Origin: Antarcticibacterium flavum
GTDB lineage: Bacteria; Bacteroidota; Bacteroidia; Flavobacteriales; Flavobacteriaceae
Assembly (NCBI RefSeq): GCF_006159205.1
Contig: NZ_CP040812.1
Coordinates: 1,302,001 to 1,366,000 of the forward strand
DNA length: 64,000 bases
Reading direction: 5' to 3'
Notes under the pieces: generated by a model
Seen by the model: only the letters and a program-made list of their open reading frames with translations
The model's database searches: none
Told to the model about the DNA's origin: nothing
Shown: positions 1-9,427 of the stretch, one piece after another
How the letters are laid out: every line of letters begins with the position of its first letter
How positions within the stretch are numbered: the stretch's first letter is position 1
Program-made: the position numbers and the translations under genes

Positions 1-358
1 ATTTGCAATCCAGGCTGCACCCAACCTGTGAAGAAACACAGGCAGTAGTCCTTTTAGGAGTAGGGATTAGTACTGACTCCACTGTAAGGCTGTCATGTAA
101 TTTCACTGCATTCTTGATCGTGCCGTCACTGCTTCGCTGCATTTGATCAACACGTATGTGGTTTATAACAAAATTCTCCTTCAGCATTTCACGGGTCTCT
201 TTGGAGATATTGGTCATATCTTCAAAACTATGCGCACTCTTTTGCCACAACCATTCATAAACCTGGGTTCCCCGAAAAGATTTGTCCCCCCTGTCCACGA
301 AAAAATCCTGGAGTTGCTGCTTCGTTAATGCCCGTATATCTTTCTTTTTATTTTTCAC
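1..358 (-). CDS. rlmN: RlmN, 23S rRNA (adenine2503-C2)-methyltransferase, N-terminal part
   Basis: Radical SAM enzyme that methylates A2503 of 23S rRNA (and A37 of some tRNAs) at C2. The window holds the first 119 codons. The translation begins VKNKKKDIRALTKQQL and runs through FRGTQVYEWLWQK and LIPTPKRTTACVSSQVGCS, which are typical RlmN segments. The first two cysteines of the CxxxCxxC cluster motif (CSLDCK) are the last residues visible; the third lies beyond the edge. The start is GTG, five bases after a TAnnTTTG box, so the message is probably leaderless or nearly so. No nearer ATG exists in frame until about codon 53. Family identity is strong; the rest of the gene is not visible. Confidence 0.93.
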   Translation of the reverse strand, partial: MKNKKKDIRALTKQQLQDFFVDRGDKSFRGTQVYEWLWQKSAHSFEDMTNISKETREMLKENFVINHIRVDQMQRSSDGTIKNAVKLHDSLTVESVLIPTPKRTTACVSSQVGCSLDCK

Positions 359-362
359 GCTG

Positions 363-370
363 CAAAAGTA
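363..370 (-). promoter_or_regulatory. Bacteroidota -7 promoter box for rlmN
   Basis: The minus strand reads TACTTTTG, matching TAnnTTTG, with a TTG about 22 nt upstream as a possible -33 element. The GTG start lies only 4 nt downstream, so transcription would begin at or very near the start codon. Confidence 0.6.
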
Positions 371-477
371 TGAAGATTTTTAGGATTTTAGCCAAGGCAA
401 ATGCTAAGTGTTTGGATTTCATTTCTTTATATGAAGAACCAGGAAACAAGGACCAAGAAAAAGGAAGCAAGAAACAA

Positions 478-560
478 TAAACAAGAACCAAGAAACAAGA
501 ACCAAGAAACAAGAACCAAGAAACAAAAACCAAGAAACAAGAACCAAGAAACAAGAACCA
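478..560. repeat. Tandem 14-bp repeat (ACAAGAACCAAGAA)
   Basis: About six imperfect copies of a 14-bp A-rich unit lie just upstream of rlmN. Similar purine-rich runs recur at about 1005-1090. No credible reading frame is seen in them. Confidence 0.75.
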
Positions 561-678
561 TGTAGGAGATGGGTAACACCTAAGCCCAATAGATCCTGAA
601 ACAAGTTACCATTGACGTATTTTATTAGATATAATTCTATGGAATCTGGAAGAAACGGTGTCGAGTTTATCTTCATTT

Positions 679-940
679 CATAAGACCGCTCCTTCTTTTT
701 TGCATCGCCCAAAAAAGAAGCAAAAAAGTCTAGGCTTACGAAAGCTTATCTAAATTTATCATTCGGTGGCTAAATTTTAGGAACTCGCGGGAAAATGAAT
801 TCATGCGAGATTAATCCGTTGCGCTCAGACAGCCTAAAATTCTAACGCCCCACTCATTTCAAATTTTACGATAAACTTTCGTAGGCCGGGGAAAACGTCA
901 TCACCTCACGCTAATAAAAAAATTTTATTGGGGTCTCAGG
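679..940 (+). repeat. Dispersed element A, copy 1
   Basis: A long repeat also found at 23740-23952, 39481-39815 and, inverted and deleted, at 42600-42725. It starts near TAAGACCGCTCC, has a small hairpin (CTTCTTTTTT / AAAAAAGAAG), then an imperfect inverted pair: the left arm starts GGCTTACGAAAGCTTATC and the right arm, read on the other strand, starts GGCCTACGAAAGTTTATC; both run to AATTTTAGG. A tail with TCACCTCACGCTAAT follows. No protein is encoded. It may be a non-autonomous mobile element or a structured RNA. Confidence 0.8.
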
Positions 941-1934
941 ATGCCGGTGCGAGAATAGAAGAAAATAAAAAAATATTCGTGCATTCGTGGCTTTTAAAAA
1001 AGAACCAAGAATCAAGAATCAAGAAACAAGAAACAAGAGAAGAAACAGGAACCAAGAAACAAGAAACAAGAAAAAAGAAAAAAGAGAACAGTGAACAAAG
1101 ATGGGACAAGAAGGAATTCAAGTGGTGAGATACGGAACTTCCAGCTACCTTAGACCCTGAACCAGGTTACGTTTGGAAGGTGATTTGTCCCGTCAGGGAC
1201 TACCTATGGGTAGAATCGAAATAGATCAATCCACCGTGCCTTTAGGTACGACAAATAAAATTCCTGTTCATATCATGTACCTACGGCACAGGTAGCCTTC
1301 TGTGAATAATTTTTCTACCAATAGATAGTCCCTACGGGACAAGGTAATTGGATACAGAAGGTTAAAATCCCAAGCCAGATAATTTTATTAAAGCTGGTCT
1401 CTTAAAAATCTAAACGAGCTAAATATAAGTAAGGAACCAGTATATAGAAAACAGAAACATCCGTTCATTCGTGGCTAATTTCTATCTCATATTTTGCTCA
1501 ACTATAAAAAAAAGAAATATCAAGAAACAACAAAAAAGAAAAGAGAGAAGAGAAAGGAATCTGGAGTCTAGAAAATAGATAATAGACAAAAAGCATTAAA
1601 GAACTATAAGGACAGACGACACCCAGCTAGGCAAAGCTGTTTATTAAATATTCATGCATTCGCGGCTAACCTACACATTAAGAATCACTGTATCAAGAAC
1701 CATGAGTTAAAAAATAAGAGAAGGTAATTTAGAGTCTGAGTCTAGATTCTGAAAACTAGACAAAAGCATTAAAGAACTACAATGCCAGTTGACACCAAAT
1801 TGTGCAAAGCAGTTTAAGAATTATTCGTGCATTCGTGGCCAACCTAAATATTAACCACTGCTTACTAATTATCCCCTAATGACCCACAAATCAGAGAACA
1901 GAAAACCGAAAACGAAAAACGGAAAACAGTAAAC
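941..1934. repeat. Non-coding gap filled with dispersed and tandem repeats
   Basis: Besides element B, this stretch has four copies of the motif ATTCGTGCATTCGTGGCT or close variants (about 975-991, 1459-1475, 1648-1668, 1822-1842). It also has a tandem duplication of about 100 bp (1589-1690 and 1753-1860) that begins CAAAAGCATTAAAGAACTA and ends at the motif. The rest is A-rich low-complexity sequence. I see no gene. Confidence 0.7.
1187..1340. repeat. Dispersed element B, copy 1 (about 155 bp, inverted ends)
   Basis: The ends are GTCCCGTCAGGGAC and GTCCCTACGGGAC, themselves near-palindromes and inverted to one another. An inner pair (GTGCCTTTAGGTAC / GTACCTACGGCAC) forms a second hairpin. 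The same design recurs at 39138-39293. This layout of two inverted REP-like units suggests a small non-autonomous element. Confidence 0.8.
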
Positions 1935-1971
1935 AAAAAAACCACCAACAAATCTGTCAGTGGTTTTTTGA
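1935..1971 (-). terminator. Rho-independent terminator downstream of queA
   Basis: On the minus strand AACCAC and GGTGGTT can pair around a loop and are followed by a run of T. It lies just after the queA stop codon. Confidence 0.65.
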
Positions 1972-1988
1972 AATTAAAACTTAACTCC

Positions 1989-3044
1989 TTAAAGGATCAA
2001 CATAGCGTCCCCGTAAGTATAGAATTTGTAATTTTCCTTGATCGCTTCAGCATAAGCCTTTTTCATAAAGTCATGACCGGCAAAGGCAGATACCATCATC
2101 ATTAAAGTTGACTTTGGGGTATGGAAATTAGTGATCATACAATTGGCAATGCTAAAATCGTAGGGAGGAAAGATGAATTTGTTTGTCCACCCACTAAATT
2201 CGTTAAGGGTATGATTTGAAGAAACAGAACTTTCCAATACTCTCATCACTGTAGTACCTACAGCGCAAATCCTTCTTTTTTCTGCAATAGCCTTATTGAT
2301 TGTATCTGTAGCCGCTTTTTCAATAAAAGCTTCCTCGCTATCCATTTTATGTTTGGAAAGATCTTCTACCTCAACAGGGTTAAAAGTTCCCAGTCCTACG
2401 TGCAGGGTAACTTCAGCAAAATCAACTCCTTTTATTTCCAGACGCTTTAATAAATGTTTTGAGAAATGCAATCCTGCTGTAGGGGCTGCAACAGCTCCTT
2501 CTTTCTTTGCATAAATAGTCTGGTATCGCTCCTGGTCTTCCGGCTCTACTTCTCTTTTTATATATTTAGGAAGCGGGGTTTCCCCTAGTTCCTCAAGTTT
2601 CTTCCTGAATTCAGCATAAGAACCATCGTACAAAAATCTTAGAGTTCTTCCACGGGAAGTAGTGTTATCAATAACTTCAGCTACAAGGCTTTCATCCTCC
2701 CCAAAATAAAGTTTATTCCCAATTCTTATTTTACGTGCAGGATCTACCAGTACATCCCATAATTTGGTTTCAGCATTTAACTCTCTTAAAAGAAAAACTT
2801 CAATACGGGCACCGGTTTTTTCCTTGTTTCCATAGAGACGCGCAGGAAAAACCTTGGTATTATTAAGAACCATCACATCTTTTGGCTCAAAATAATCCAG
2901 TACATCTTTAAATAATTTGTGCTCAATTGTTTGTTCCTTCCTGTTAAGGACCATTAGCCTTGCCTCATCCCGGTTTTCAGCAGGATACTCAGCCAATAAT
3001 TCTTTTGGAAGTTCAAAATTGAAGTTCGAAAGTTTCATTCCCAT
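1989..3044 (-). CDS. queA: QueA, S-adenosylmethionine:tRNA ribosyltransferase-isomerase
   Basis: Transfers the ribosyl part of SAM to preQ1 in tRNA to make epoxyqueuosine in the queuosine pathway. The 351-residue length fits the family. Recognisable segments are [10 protein letters not shown] (61-70), GETPLPKYI (154-162), APTAGLHF (187-194) and HVGLGTF (215-221). The first codons read [10 protein letters not shown]; the second ATG at 3038 is equally likely, since homologues usually begin MKLS. It has its own promoter box at 3065-3072 and follows aroA by 92 bp, so it is probably a separate transcript ending at the terminator at 1935-1971. Confidence 0.96.
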   Translation of the reverse strand: MGMKLSNFNFELPKELLAEYPAENRDEARLMVLNRKEQTIEHKLFKDVLDYFEPKDVMVLNNTKVFPARLYGNKEKTGARIEVFLLRELNAETKLWDVLVDPARKIRIGNKLYFGEDESLVAEVIDNTTSRGRTLRFLYDGSYAEFRKKLEELGETPLPKYIKREVEPEDQERYQTIYAKKEGAVAAPTAGLHFSKHLLKRLEIKGVDFAEVTLHVGLGTFNPVEVEDLSKHKMDSEEAFIEKAATDTINKAIAEKRRICAVGTTVMRVLESSVSSNHTLNEFSGWTNKFIFPPYDFSIANCMITNFHTPKSTLMMMVSAFAGHDFMKKAYAEAIKENYKFYTYGDAMLIL

Positions 3045-3064
3045 AGTTGAATATTTAAAAGCTG

Positions 3065-3072
3065 CAAATATA
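3065..3072 (-). promoter_or_regulatory. Bacteroidota promoter for queA
   Basis: The minus strand reads TATATTTG (TAnnTTTG). A TTG 21 nt upstream (in TTGACAACG) fits the -33 element. It lies 21-28 nt before the queA start. Confidence 0.65.
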
Positions 3073-3136
3073 CAATCTCAGGATAGGCGTTGTCAAGTAA
3101 ATGGAAGGTTATTTCTTAAATACAGGCAATTAAGTC

Positions 3137-4354
3137 TTACATCCCTTTAAAACCAAGTATTTCAAGGTGTTCCCAGAATTCTGGATAAGATTTTGAAACA
3201 ACACCCGCCTCTTCAATCTCCAACGATACTTTTAATCCCAGGGGAGCAAAGGCCATAGCCATTCTATGATCATTATAAGTTGCCACGCTCACTCCTTCAT
3301 TTAAATTTTTAGGAGGATTTAATTTAAGACTGTCGTGAGTAATATCTACAGTTGCCCCAAATTTTTCCATTTCGGTTTTTAATGCCAGCAACCTGTCTGT
3401 TTCCTTGATCTTTAAAGTATGCAAGCCCTGTAATTCACAACTAACGCCTAGCGCCATACAACAAACGGCTATGGTTTGAGCTAGGTCTGGTGTATTTTGA
3501 AAATCCAGCTTAAGACCACGTGGGTGCTTTTGGGACTTTTTCGTGAGCTTAATGCGGTCCTTATAATATTCTGTCTTCACACCCAGGTGTTCAAATATGG
3601 CAGCAACCTCTGCATCTCCCTGCCTACTGTTTTGTCTGTAGCTTGAGAGTTCGATCTCAGCCTGCTCACTAATGGCAACAAGACTGTAAAAATAGGAGGC
3701 CGAGCTCCAGTCTGATTCTATGATGAGGGTCTTTCCCGTATTAAGTTTTCCCGGTGCAATGTCGATTCTTTGACCATCAAATTGAGCCTTAAAACCAAAA
3801 TACCTCAATAATTCGAGGGTCATATTAATATACGGGGTGGAGGTAACGGGGCCTTCAAGTTTTATTTCCAAACCTTCCGGAAGGGAAGGCGCAATAAGCA
3901 TAAGCGCTGAAATGTACTGGCTGCTTATATTTGCTTTTAAAGACACGCTGGTTTTTTCAAACCTCTTACCTTCTATTTTTAGGGGTGGGAAACCTTCTTT
4001 TTCGGTGTATTCAATTTGCGCACCCAATTTCCTCAAGGCATCTACCAGGAGTTCTATAGGCCTTTCCTTCATTCTTTTGCTCCCTGTAAGCAACACATTT
4101 GCACCTTCTTTTGAGGCATAATACGCTGTAAGAAATCTCATCGCAGTACCCGCATGATGAATATCAATGGTACCGGTATCCCTATTGAGGGCTTCCTGCA
4201 ATACGCGGGTATCATCACTGTTGGAAAGATTTTCCAGTTCTATTAACGGATAAAGGGCCTGCAGGATAAGTGCCCGGTTGGATTCACTCTTCGAACCTGT
4301 AACTTTAAGTTTACCGGACAGATTTGCTGTTGGATGGGATATTTTCTTATTCAT
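3137..4354 (-). CDS. aroA: AroA, 3-phosphoshikimate 1-carboxyvinyltransferase (EPSP synthase)
   Basis: Sixth step of the shikimate pathway: joins PEP to shikimate-3-phosphate. The 405-residue protein shows the N-terminal GSKSESNRALIL substrate motif (20-31), HAGTAMRFL in the phosphate/PEP region (about 66-74), KIKETDRL and NDHRMAMAFA near the C-terminus. The family motif before the KE(S/T)DR core usually has Arg where this protein has Lys (LKIKETDR). It is the last gene of a run with mazG and the small membrane protein, 28 bp after the latter. It supplies chorismate to the aromatic operon 6 kb away. Confidence 0.96.
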   Translation of the reverse strand: MNKKISHPTANLSGKLKVTGSKSESNRALILQALYPLIELENLSNSDDTRVLQEALNRDTGTIDIHHAGTAMRFLTAYYASKEGANVLLTGSKRMKERPIELLVDALRKLGAQIEYTEKEGFPPLKIEGKRFEKTSVSLKANISSQYISALMLIAPSLPEGLEIKLEGPVTSTPYINMTLELLRYFGFKAQFDGQRIDIAPGKLNTGKTLIIESDWSSASYFYSLVAISEQAEIELSSYRQNSRQGDAEVAAIFEHLGVKTEYYKDRIKLTKKSQKHPRGLKLDFQNTPDLAQTIAVCCMALGVSCELQGLHTLKIKETDRLLALKTEMEKFGATVDITHDSLKLNPPKNLNEGVSVATYNDHRMAMAFAPLGLKVSLEIEEAGVVSKSYPEFWEHLEILGFKGM

Positions 4355-4382
4355 TGTCTTTTCCTAAAATAATTACTTAACA

Positions 4383-4649
4383 TTAATTTTCCCGGTTCTC
4401 TTTTTTTATCCTTGCTCTAAACTGCCCATATGAAATAATAAAACCGTAAATAAATGCTCCTATAAGTAATCCAAAGAGAAAGGAAACCCAACCCCCATTG
4501 GCAAGTTTATCCTCATAATAGGAGGTGAAATCAAAACCTCCGTATTCCAAAATCATCATGATCACCTGGTACAGGATGGCAAATGCCAGTCCCTGCAAGG
4601 CTACCATTTTCCAGAATCTCCCATCTCTTATGATCTTGTTAAATGCCAT
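4383..4649 (-). CDS. Small two-helix membrane protein, unknown function
   Basis: 88 residues with two clear hydrophobic segments (about 15-32 and 52-70) and a charged C-terminus (RARIKKENREN). I do not recognise a family. It sits 10 bp after the MazG-like gene and 28 bp before aroA on the same strand, so it is probably co-transcribed; position gives no firm clue to its role. Confidence 0.75.
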   Translation of the reverse strand: MAFNKIIRDGRFWKMVALQGLAFAILYQVIMMILEYGGFDFTSYYEDKLANGGWVSFLFGLLIGAFIYGFIISYGQFRARIKKENREN

Positions 4650-4659
4650 GAATTCTCTC

Positions 4660-4986
4660 TTATTTTAATTTCTTATTATTTTGATGCCGGTCGTGATCCC
4701 TTTGTGTTTTGAGATCGAGCTTTTTATCAAATGCTGCCTGTAGGTCAATACCGGTTTGATTTGCCAGACAAAGGACCACAAATACTACATCTGCCAGTTC
4801 CTCTCCCAGGTCTTTAGATCTATCACTTTCCTTTTCGCTTTGTTCCCCATAACGCCTTGCAATTATTCGGGCCACTTCGCCCACCTCCTCTGTTAACTGG
4901 GCCATATTTGTGAGCTCATTAAAATAACGAACTCCGTGATCTTTTATCCAGTTATCTACAGCAAGCTGGGAATTCTTAATATCCAT
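4660..4986 (-). CDS. MazG-like nucleotide pyrophosphohydrolase
   Basis: 108-residue single-domain all-alpha NTP pyrophosphatase, expected to hydrolyse (d)NTPs to monophosphates for pool cleaning. The Mg-binding pattern is visible as TEEVGEVAR in helix 1 and GEELADVVFVV in helix 2, the usual EExxE...ExxD arrangement. The C-terminus DRHQNNKKLK is basic. Start ATG lies one base from the stop of the upstream DUF3857 gene, indicating translational coupling. The in vivo substrate cannot be told from sequence. Confidence 0.88.
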   Translation of the reverse strand: MDIKNSQLAVDNWIKDHGVRYFNELTNMAQLTEEVGEVARIIARRYGEQSEKESDRSKDLGEELADVVFVVLCLANQTGIDLQAAFDKKLDLKTQRDHDRHQNNKKLK

Positions 4987-4987
4987 A

Positions 4988-6994
4988 CTATATTTTTTTG
5001 AAAACTATCACTTCACTATGCTTTTCTACCATTTGTGCATAGAACTGCTTTAATGCAGTATAATCCTGGGGTGAATAAACTATATTCCTGATATCAAGAA
5101 CAGATTCAATCCTTAAAAAATTTCCGTTTTGCAAAGTTAAGAACTTAAAGGTACCCGCCCCGTTATTCAACTCATAAATTGAACTTTCTGGAAGGGATTC
5201 TACCTCATACCCCGGGGGCACCATAATATTCACTGTAGTATTTTTAAGAGAAGGGAAATTGAAGATAACGGGATAGCTGCGCTCATCTGCCTTAAAAGGA
5301 TTTTCAGCCTCTGCCAGGAACAACATAGGCTTAAGGTAGATCTTATTATTAATGGCTTCCAGGCCATTGTTCAATTCAAAGCTATATGATTCCCTTATTT
5401 CCTGGCCAACTTCCATGGCATTTTCTGTTTCCACATTAGAAATTTCGATATTACCCTTACCCTTTTCCAGGATCTCTATATAGCTGTCCAAATTTAACCC
5501 CTGGTATTTATCCCTGTAGGACTTGGCATATAGGCCGTCCCACAGATTTAGACTTTTTCCCTTTAATGTGAAATTCTCATCTATTTGTAAATTAACTGAA
5601 GTCCGCTGTAAACTTTGAGTCTGGGGCATAAGGTCTACTAAAATTGAATTCTCCTTATCCATCAACATCCTGCCATTCCAGTTTCTGGCTCTCGCCGGCA
5701 ACTCATTAAAAGATGCCGTAGGGTCTGTTGCATCAAGTAAAATATAAGTTCCCTGCACTTTAGCTCCTGCCACTACATAATTGAATCCTTTACGGGTGGG
5801 AAAGAGAGGAATACCATTATTCCTTGTACTTACAAGCACAGGGTAGGCTTCCATTCCTGCTTCCCTAAGCATAGAAGTAAGCATGAGGTTAATATCTGCT
5901 ACATTCCCAACCCCTTCCTTATATGCTTTGGAACATCCATTATCTGTTATATAACCAAGAACATCATTCCATTTCACTTTTGCCTTTACATGGTTAAATA
6001 TTCTTTTTGCCTTCTCTTCTTCCCCTGTTGCACCTGCAAGAAGTTTCTCCAGATCCTTAGAATAGTAATTGGATTTTTTAAGTTCTCCTTCAAATTCACT
6101 GTTACTATAGATAGATTTTGCAACTCCTTCCCAGGTTTGGGAATAATTCTCGATAGGGGAGTTAGGGAATTTCGTGAATTGTAATTCCCATTTTAGAACA
6201 GCTGCATAATTATATAGATGGTCTATATGCTCTTCAGTCTTTAGTGAAGGTATATTCTCCCTGGATATCGAATAAACGTTTTGAAGGTACTGGACGGTAG
6301 AAGTTTCAGATGTATGGTTCACGGTCCTGGTACCGCCCCTTTTTAAACTGGAAGATGTATAACTAAAATTCTTGGTGCTCTCAGATATATCAAGAGTAAT
6401 AAGAGACCTTGGATTTACGTGTTTTTTAAAATTTAAGAATTCAGGAATGGTGACCACGGCTTCCATTTTATTTATAGGGACAAGGTCTTGAAAAACAATA
6501 TCATCTATAGTAGTTACAAATGGGGATCTTAAAGTGTATTCGTATTCTATCACACTTCCTTCAGCCACATTGGGCATTGTAAATTTTGTTTTATTGCGAT
6601 AGGAAGAAGCATCCTCTTCAAATATGCCATCCTTCTTCAATTTGTCTTCTTCCAGCTTTCCATTCACAATATTGTAAGTGTAGCCCTTTATACCTGTGAC
6701 CACTTCTTTGGTGGTCCCATTTTGATATGAGGTAACCTCCTTCGTGGCATAGTCAAATCCATCTTTATTATAAATCTTGATCCTTTCGTGAACATCTGTT
6801 ACAAGGGTAAAAGTGTTGCGGTTATATTCATAATAAGTTTTTATCGAGCGGTAGAGGATAGCCGCATTTGCCCCGGGCTCCAGGGGATGGCTTTTTTCTG
6901 AAACTTCTTCAAGGGAAACTTTTCCAAATTTAAAATCCTGGGCCTGTGACAGCGAGATTGTAATTAAAAACAAGAATGTAAAAATCTTTTGCAT
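4988..6994 (-). CDS. Secreted DUF3857/transglutaminase-like protein lacking the catalytic Cys
   Basis: 668 residues: a signal peptide (ends SLSQAQ, about 19), an N-terminal DUF3857 beta domain, a central transglutaminase-like core and a C-terminal beta domain. In the core the segment GVGNVADINLML aligns with GYGDCKALTNFT of the neighbouring paralogue, placing Val where the nucleophile Cys should be. It is therefore probably a binding or structural protein rather than an active peptidase or transferase. It lies 1 bp after the next upstream paralogue's stop and 1 bp before mazG, so it is part of a tight operon. The biological role of this family in Bacteroidota is not established. Confidence 0.88.
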   Translation of the reverse strand: MQKIFTFLFLITISLSQAQDFKFGKVSLEEVSEKSHPLEPGANAAILYRSIKTYYEYNRNTFTLVTDVHERIKIYNKDGFDYATKEVTSYQNGTTKEVVTGIKGYTYNIVNGKLEEDKLKKDGIFEEDASSYRNKTKFTMPNVAEGSVIEYEYTLRSPFVTTIDDIVFQDLVPINKMEAVVTIPEFLNFKKHVNPRSLITLDISESTKNFSYTSSSLKRGGTRTVNHTSETSTVQYLQNVYSISRENIPSLKTEEHIDHLYNYAAVLKWELQFTKFPNSPIENYSQTWEGVAKSIYSNSEFEGELKKSNYYSKDLEKLLAGATGEEEKAKRIFNHVKAKVKWNDVLGYITDNGCSKAYKEGVGNVADINLMLTSMLREAGMEAYPVLVSTRNNGIPLFPTRKGFNYVVAGAKVQGTYILLDATDPTASFNELPARARNWNGRMLMDKENSILVDLMPQTQSLQRTSVNLQIDENFTLKGKSLNLWDGLYAKSYRDKYQGLNLDSYIEILEKGKGNIEISNVETENAMEVGQEIRESYSFELNNGLEAINNKIYLKPMLFLAEAENPFKADERSYPVIFNFPSLKNTTVNIMVPPGYEVESLPESSIYELNNGAGTFKFLTLQNGNFLRIESVLDIRNIVYSPQDYTALKQFYAQMVEKHSEVIVFKKI

Positions 6995-6995
6995 A

Positions 6996-8924
6996 TTATT
7001 TGGTTTGGTTGGTTGCTATGAGTACTGCTTTTTGGTTGCTTGAGGTATTCACTCCTAACATAAAATCCCTGAAATCATTATACAGTTTGGCTTCCCACCG
7101 CCCTTCATTTATTACATACTCCCTTACAACCTCAACCAATGTTTTATTATCTTTTTCTATAGATTTTACACTCCAGCTAAAATTCCCGAATTCGCTATTT
7201 ATTTTCACCGGTGACGGTAAGGCCTCTATTTCATAGTTCTCTGGCAAGGCATAAATAAAGGTATCCTTATAAGTTGCTCCCCTCGCAATTTCAAATGGTA
7301 GTTTCCGGAAGTCACTTCTTGGGGTACTGTAGAGTGACGGGGTTAAAAAATTAAGTGGAACCAGAAGCCTGTTCCCTGCCTTTGTTACTAAATTATTTCC
7401 TGTAAGGTCGATCGATTCTGAAAATTGCTGAATGTCCCTTTTGTTCTCCAGCTTAAGATCAATTACCTGCAAATTTTTAAGATGGCTCCAGTTATTCTTG
7501 TAATACATATCCTGCTTTTCCCGGGTTTGCCTCCCAAGCGGATAGATATTCCCGTAAGGGACTCCACTACTCAACCTGGTTACTGCCGCACTAAATTGGC
7601 CGTTATCTTCCAGTTCGATCTCGCAATGGCTTTCTCTTATATTATCTGAAAACGGGTAAGCTCTTGTTCTTGCAATTTCCCCTCCTTCAGGTTTGATCAA
7701 TAACACGTTTCGATTATCTGTAAAATCCCCCAGGTAACCAAAAGGGTCGGTTTGGCTTGTACATTCCAACCAAATATCTTCCTCCTCCTGCGGTAATTGG
7801 AGGATCACATGATTTCCCTGCATAGAAGCAAAATTCTCCTTGATGTCCCGGCGGTTTTTTCCGCCGTAAATAACTGCATAATGTGAAGTGATACCCTGGG
7901 AATCTAAAAGCGCCTTTGTAAAATTGGTAAGTGCTTTGCAATCTCCATAGCCTAGCTTATCCACATCTTCTGCGAGCATAGGCTCCCATCCTCCTATGCC
8001 AAGCTGCACACTTATATACCGTGTATTATCCTGTACATATTGATAAATGATCCTTGCCTTCTCCACATCATTCGCTGCACCGGCGGTAAGTTGCTTTATC
8101 TTCAATACTGTGCTTGCAGGCAACTCATTTTTACCGGCCAATAAATTGTCATATTGCCATTTTCCGAACTCCTGCCAGTTGGATGCGGCACCCTTCACTC
8201 CTACCAGTGAGAACTCATCAAGAGCAATCGCAAGATATGGTACAAATTCCTGAAGAGGCGGACTCAAATACTCCCTTTCATAAGCCGGAATATTTTTGAC
8301 TTCATAGGAGAGCATCTTAATTTCGCTGGATTTTTGAACTTCCAGCTTATCCAGATTTTTTTCTTCGAGCCTGTAGGGTATAGCCAGAGGATTGGAAATA
8401 TGATAAGCAGCATTCTCAACGCTTACCGCATATCCCGGCACCGGGTCCCAGGGAGCTATAAATACCGTGCTGTTGTTTTGAATTTCGCTTTCATAAACCA
8501 CGGTATAAGGATAGGAGTGTGGAGTATAATCAAGGTATTGAATACGGGAGTCGGTATAAAGGTCATTTGAACTTACCGCACTAACATCCCTGAATTCCTT
8601 TTGCTTTATTTTTTTTATTTGTTCTCCTGCTGCATTATAGATCAATGCCTGCTGCTTTTTTATCTTTATATTACCATTGTAAAATTGACCGGCAGCAACG
8701 CTACCTTCTCCCTGCTTGTTAAGGACAGTGACTATCCTGGTGGTTTTTTGAACCAGTTTATCTACCGCACTTATTTCAACCCTAACTTCTTCTTGTCGAA
8801 GCACGGCATTGGCATTTTCGAGTAATTCACTTGGAATAGCAGCTGCTGAAAGTTGGATCTCCTGGCCAGAAACCGTCAAAACGGCTGTCAAAAGCAGGAG
8901 CGGGAGGAGGACGCGGGGGTTCAT
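6996..8924 (-). CDS. Secreted DUF3857/transglutaminase-like protein
   Basis: 642 residues with a signal peptide (ends TVSGQE, about 21), a DUF3857 domain (IQYLDYTPHSYPYTVVYESE region) and a transglutaminase-like core with an intact GYGDCKALTNF nucleophile segment. The catalytic Cys is thus kept, unlike the downstream paralogue at 4988-6994. Exported to the periplasm or outer surface. Upstream lie dtd and rsgA with a 50-bp gap. A pair of one apparently active and one inactive member suggests they work together, which is inference. Confidence 0.88.
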   Translation of the reverse strand: MNPRVLLPLLLLTAVLTVSGQEIQLSAAAIPSELLENANAVLRQEEVRVEISAVDKLVQKTTRIVTVLNKQGEGSVAAGQFYNGNIKIKKQQALIYNAAGEQIKKIKQKEFRDVSAVSSNDLYTDSRIQYLDYTPHSYPYTVVYESEIQNNSTVFIAPWDPVPGYAVSVENAAYHISNPLAIPYRLEEKNLDKLEVQKSSEIKMLSYEVKNIPAYEREYLSPPLQEFVPYLAIALDEFSLVGVKGAASNWQEFGKWQYDNLLAGKNELPASTVLKIKQLTAGAANDVEKARIIYQYVQDNTRYISVQLGIGGWEPMLAEDVDKLGYGDCKALTNFTKALLDSQGITSHYAVIYGGKNRRDIKENFASMQGNHVILQLPQEEEDIWLECTSQTDPFGYLGDFTDNRNVLLIKPEGGEIARTRAYPFSDNIRESHCEIELEDNGQFSAAVTRLSSGVPYGNIYPLGRQTREKQDMYYKNNWSHLKNLQVIDLKLENKRDIQQFSESIDLTGNNLVTKAGNRLLVPLNFLTPSLYSTPRSDFRKLPFEIARGATYKDTFIYALPENYEIEALPSPVKINSEFGNFSWSVKSIEKDNKTLVEVVREYVINEGRWEAKLYNDFRDFMLGVNTSSNQKAVLIATNQTK

Positions 8925-8974
8925 ATTTACCTAATATTTTGTTAAAATTAGGTTTTTCTATGAAGTAACCAAAT

Positions 8975-9427
8975 TTATTCCCTGTTTTTTGAATCGATTA
9001 TGATGGTGACAGGGCCATCATTTAGTAGGGAAACTTTCATATCGGCTCCAAAAATTCCACTACCCACTTGTTTCCCTAAAGAGGCTTCCATTTGCCCAAG
9101 AAATTGCTCATAAAGTGGTATTGCCACCCCGGGTTTTGCAGCTTTTATATAACTGGGCCTGTTGCCTTTCTTAGTGCTGGCATGAAGGGTAAACTGACTA
9201 ATAATTAGCGCCTCTCCATTCACATCTTCCAGAGAGAGGTTCATCACTCCTATTTCGTCATTGAAAATGCGCATCTTCACGATCTTATTGCACAACCAGT
9301 CGATATCTTCCTTAGTATCTGCTTCTTCTATTCCCAGAAGGATTAGAATCCCGGTTTCGATAGAAGATTTGACCTCACCTTCAATAGTGACAGATGCCTG
9401 TGTAACCCTTTGTATTACTGCTCTCAT
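8975..9427 (-). CDS. dtd: Dtd, D-aminoacyl-tRNA deacylase
   Basis: Removes D-amino acids (and Gly from tRNA-Ala) mischarged on tRNA. The 150-residue length is standard. The two active-site signatures are seen as SQFTLHAS and NDGPVT, with NRPSY between them. Its ATG overlaps the rsgA stop by 4 bp (ATGA), so the two are translationally coupled. Confidence 0.96.
   Translation of the reverse strand: MRAVIQRVTQASVTIEGEVKSSIETGILILLGIEEADTKEDIDWLCNKIVKMRIFNDEIGVMNLSLEDVNGEALIISQFTLHASTKKGNRPSYIKAAKPGVAIPLYEQFLGQMEASLGKQVGSGIFGADMKVSLLNDGPVTIIIDSKNRE

Noticed and set aside
484..1120. Frames of 60-97 codons rich in Phe/Leu/Val or Lys/Gln/Glu.
   Set aside because: Produced by the 14-bp tandem repeat and A-rich tracts read in different frames.
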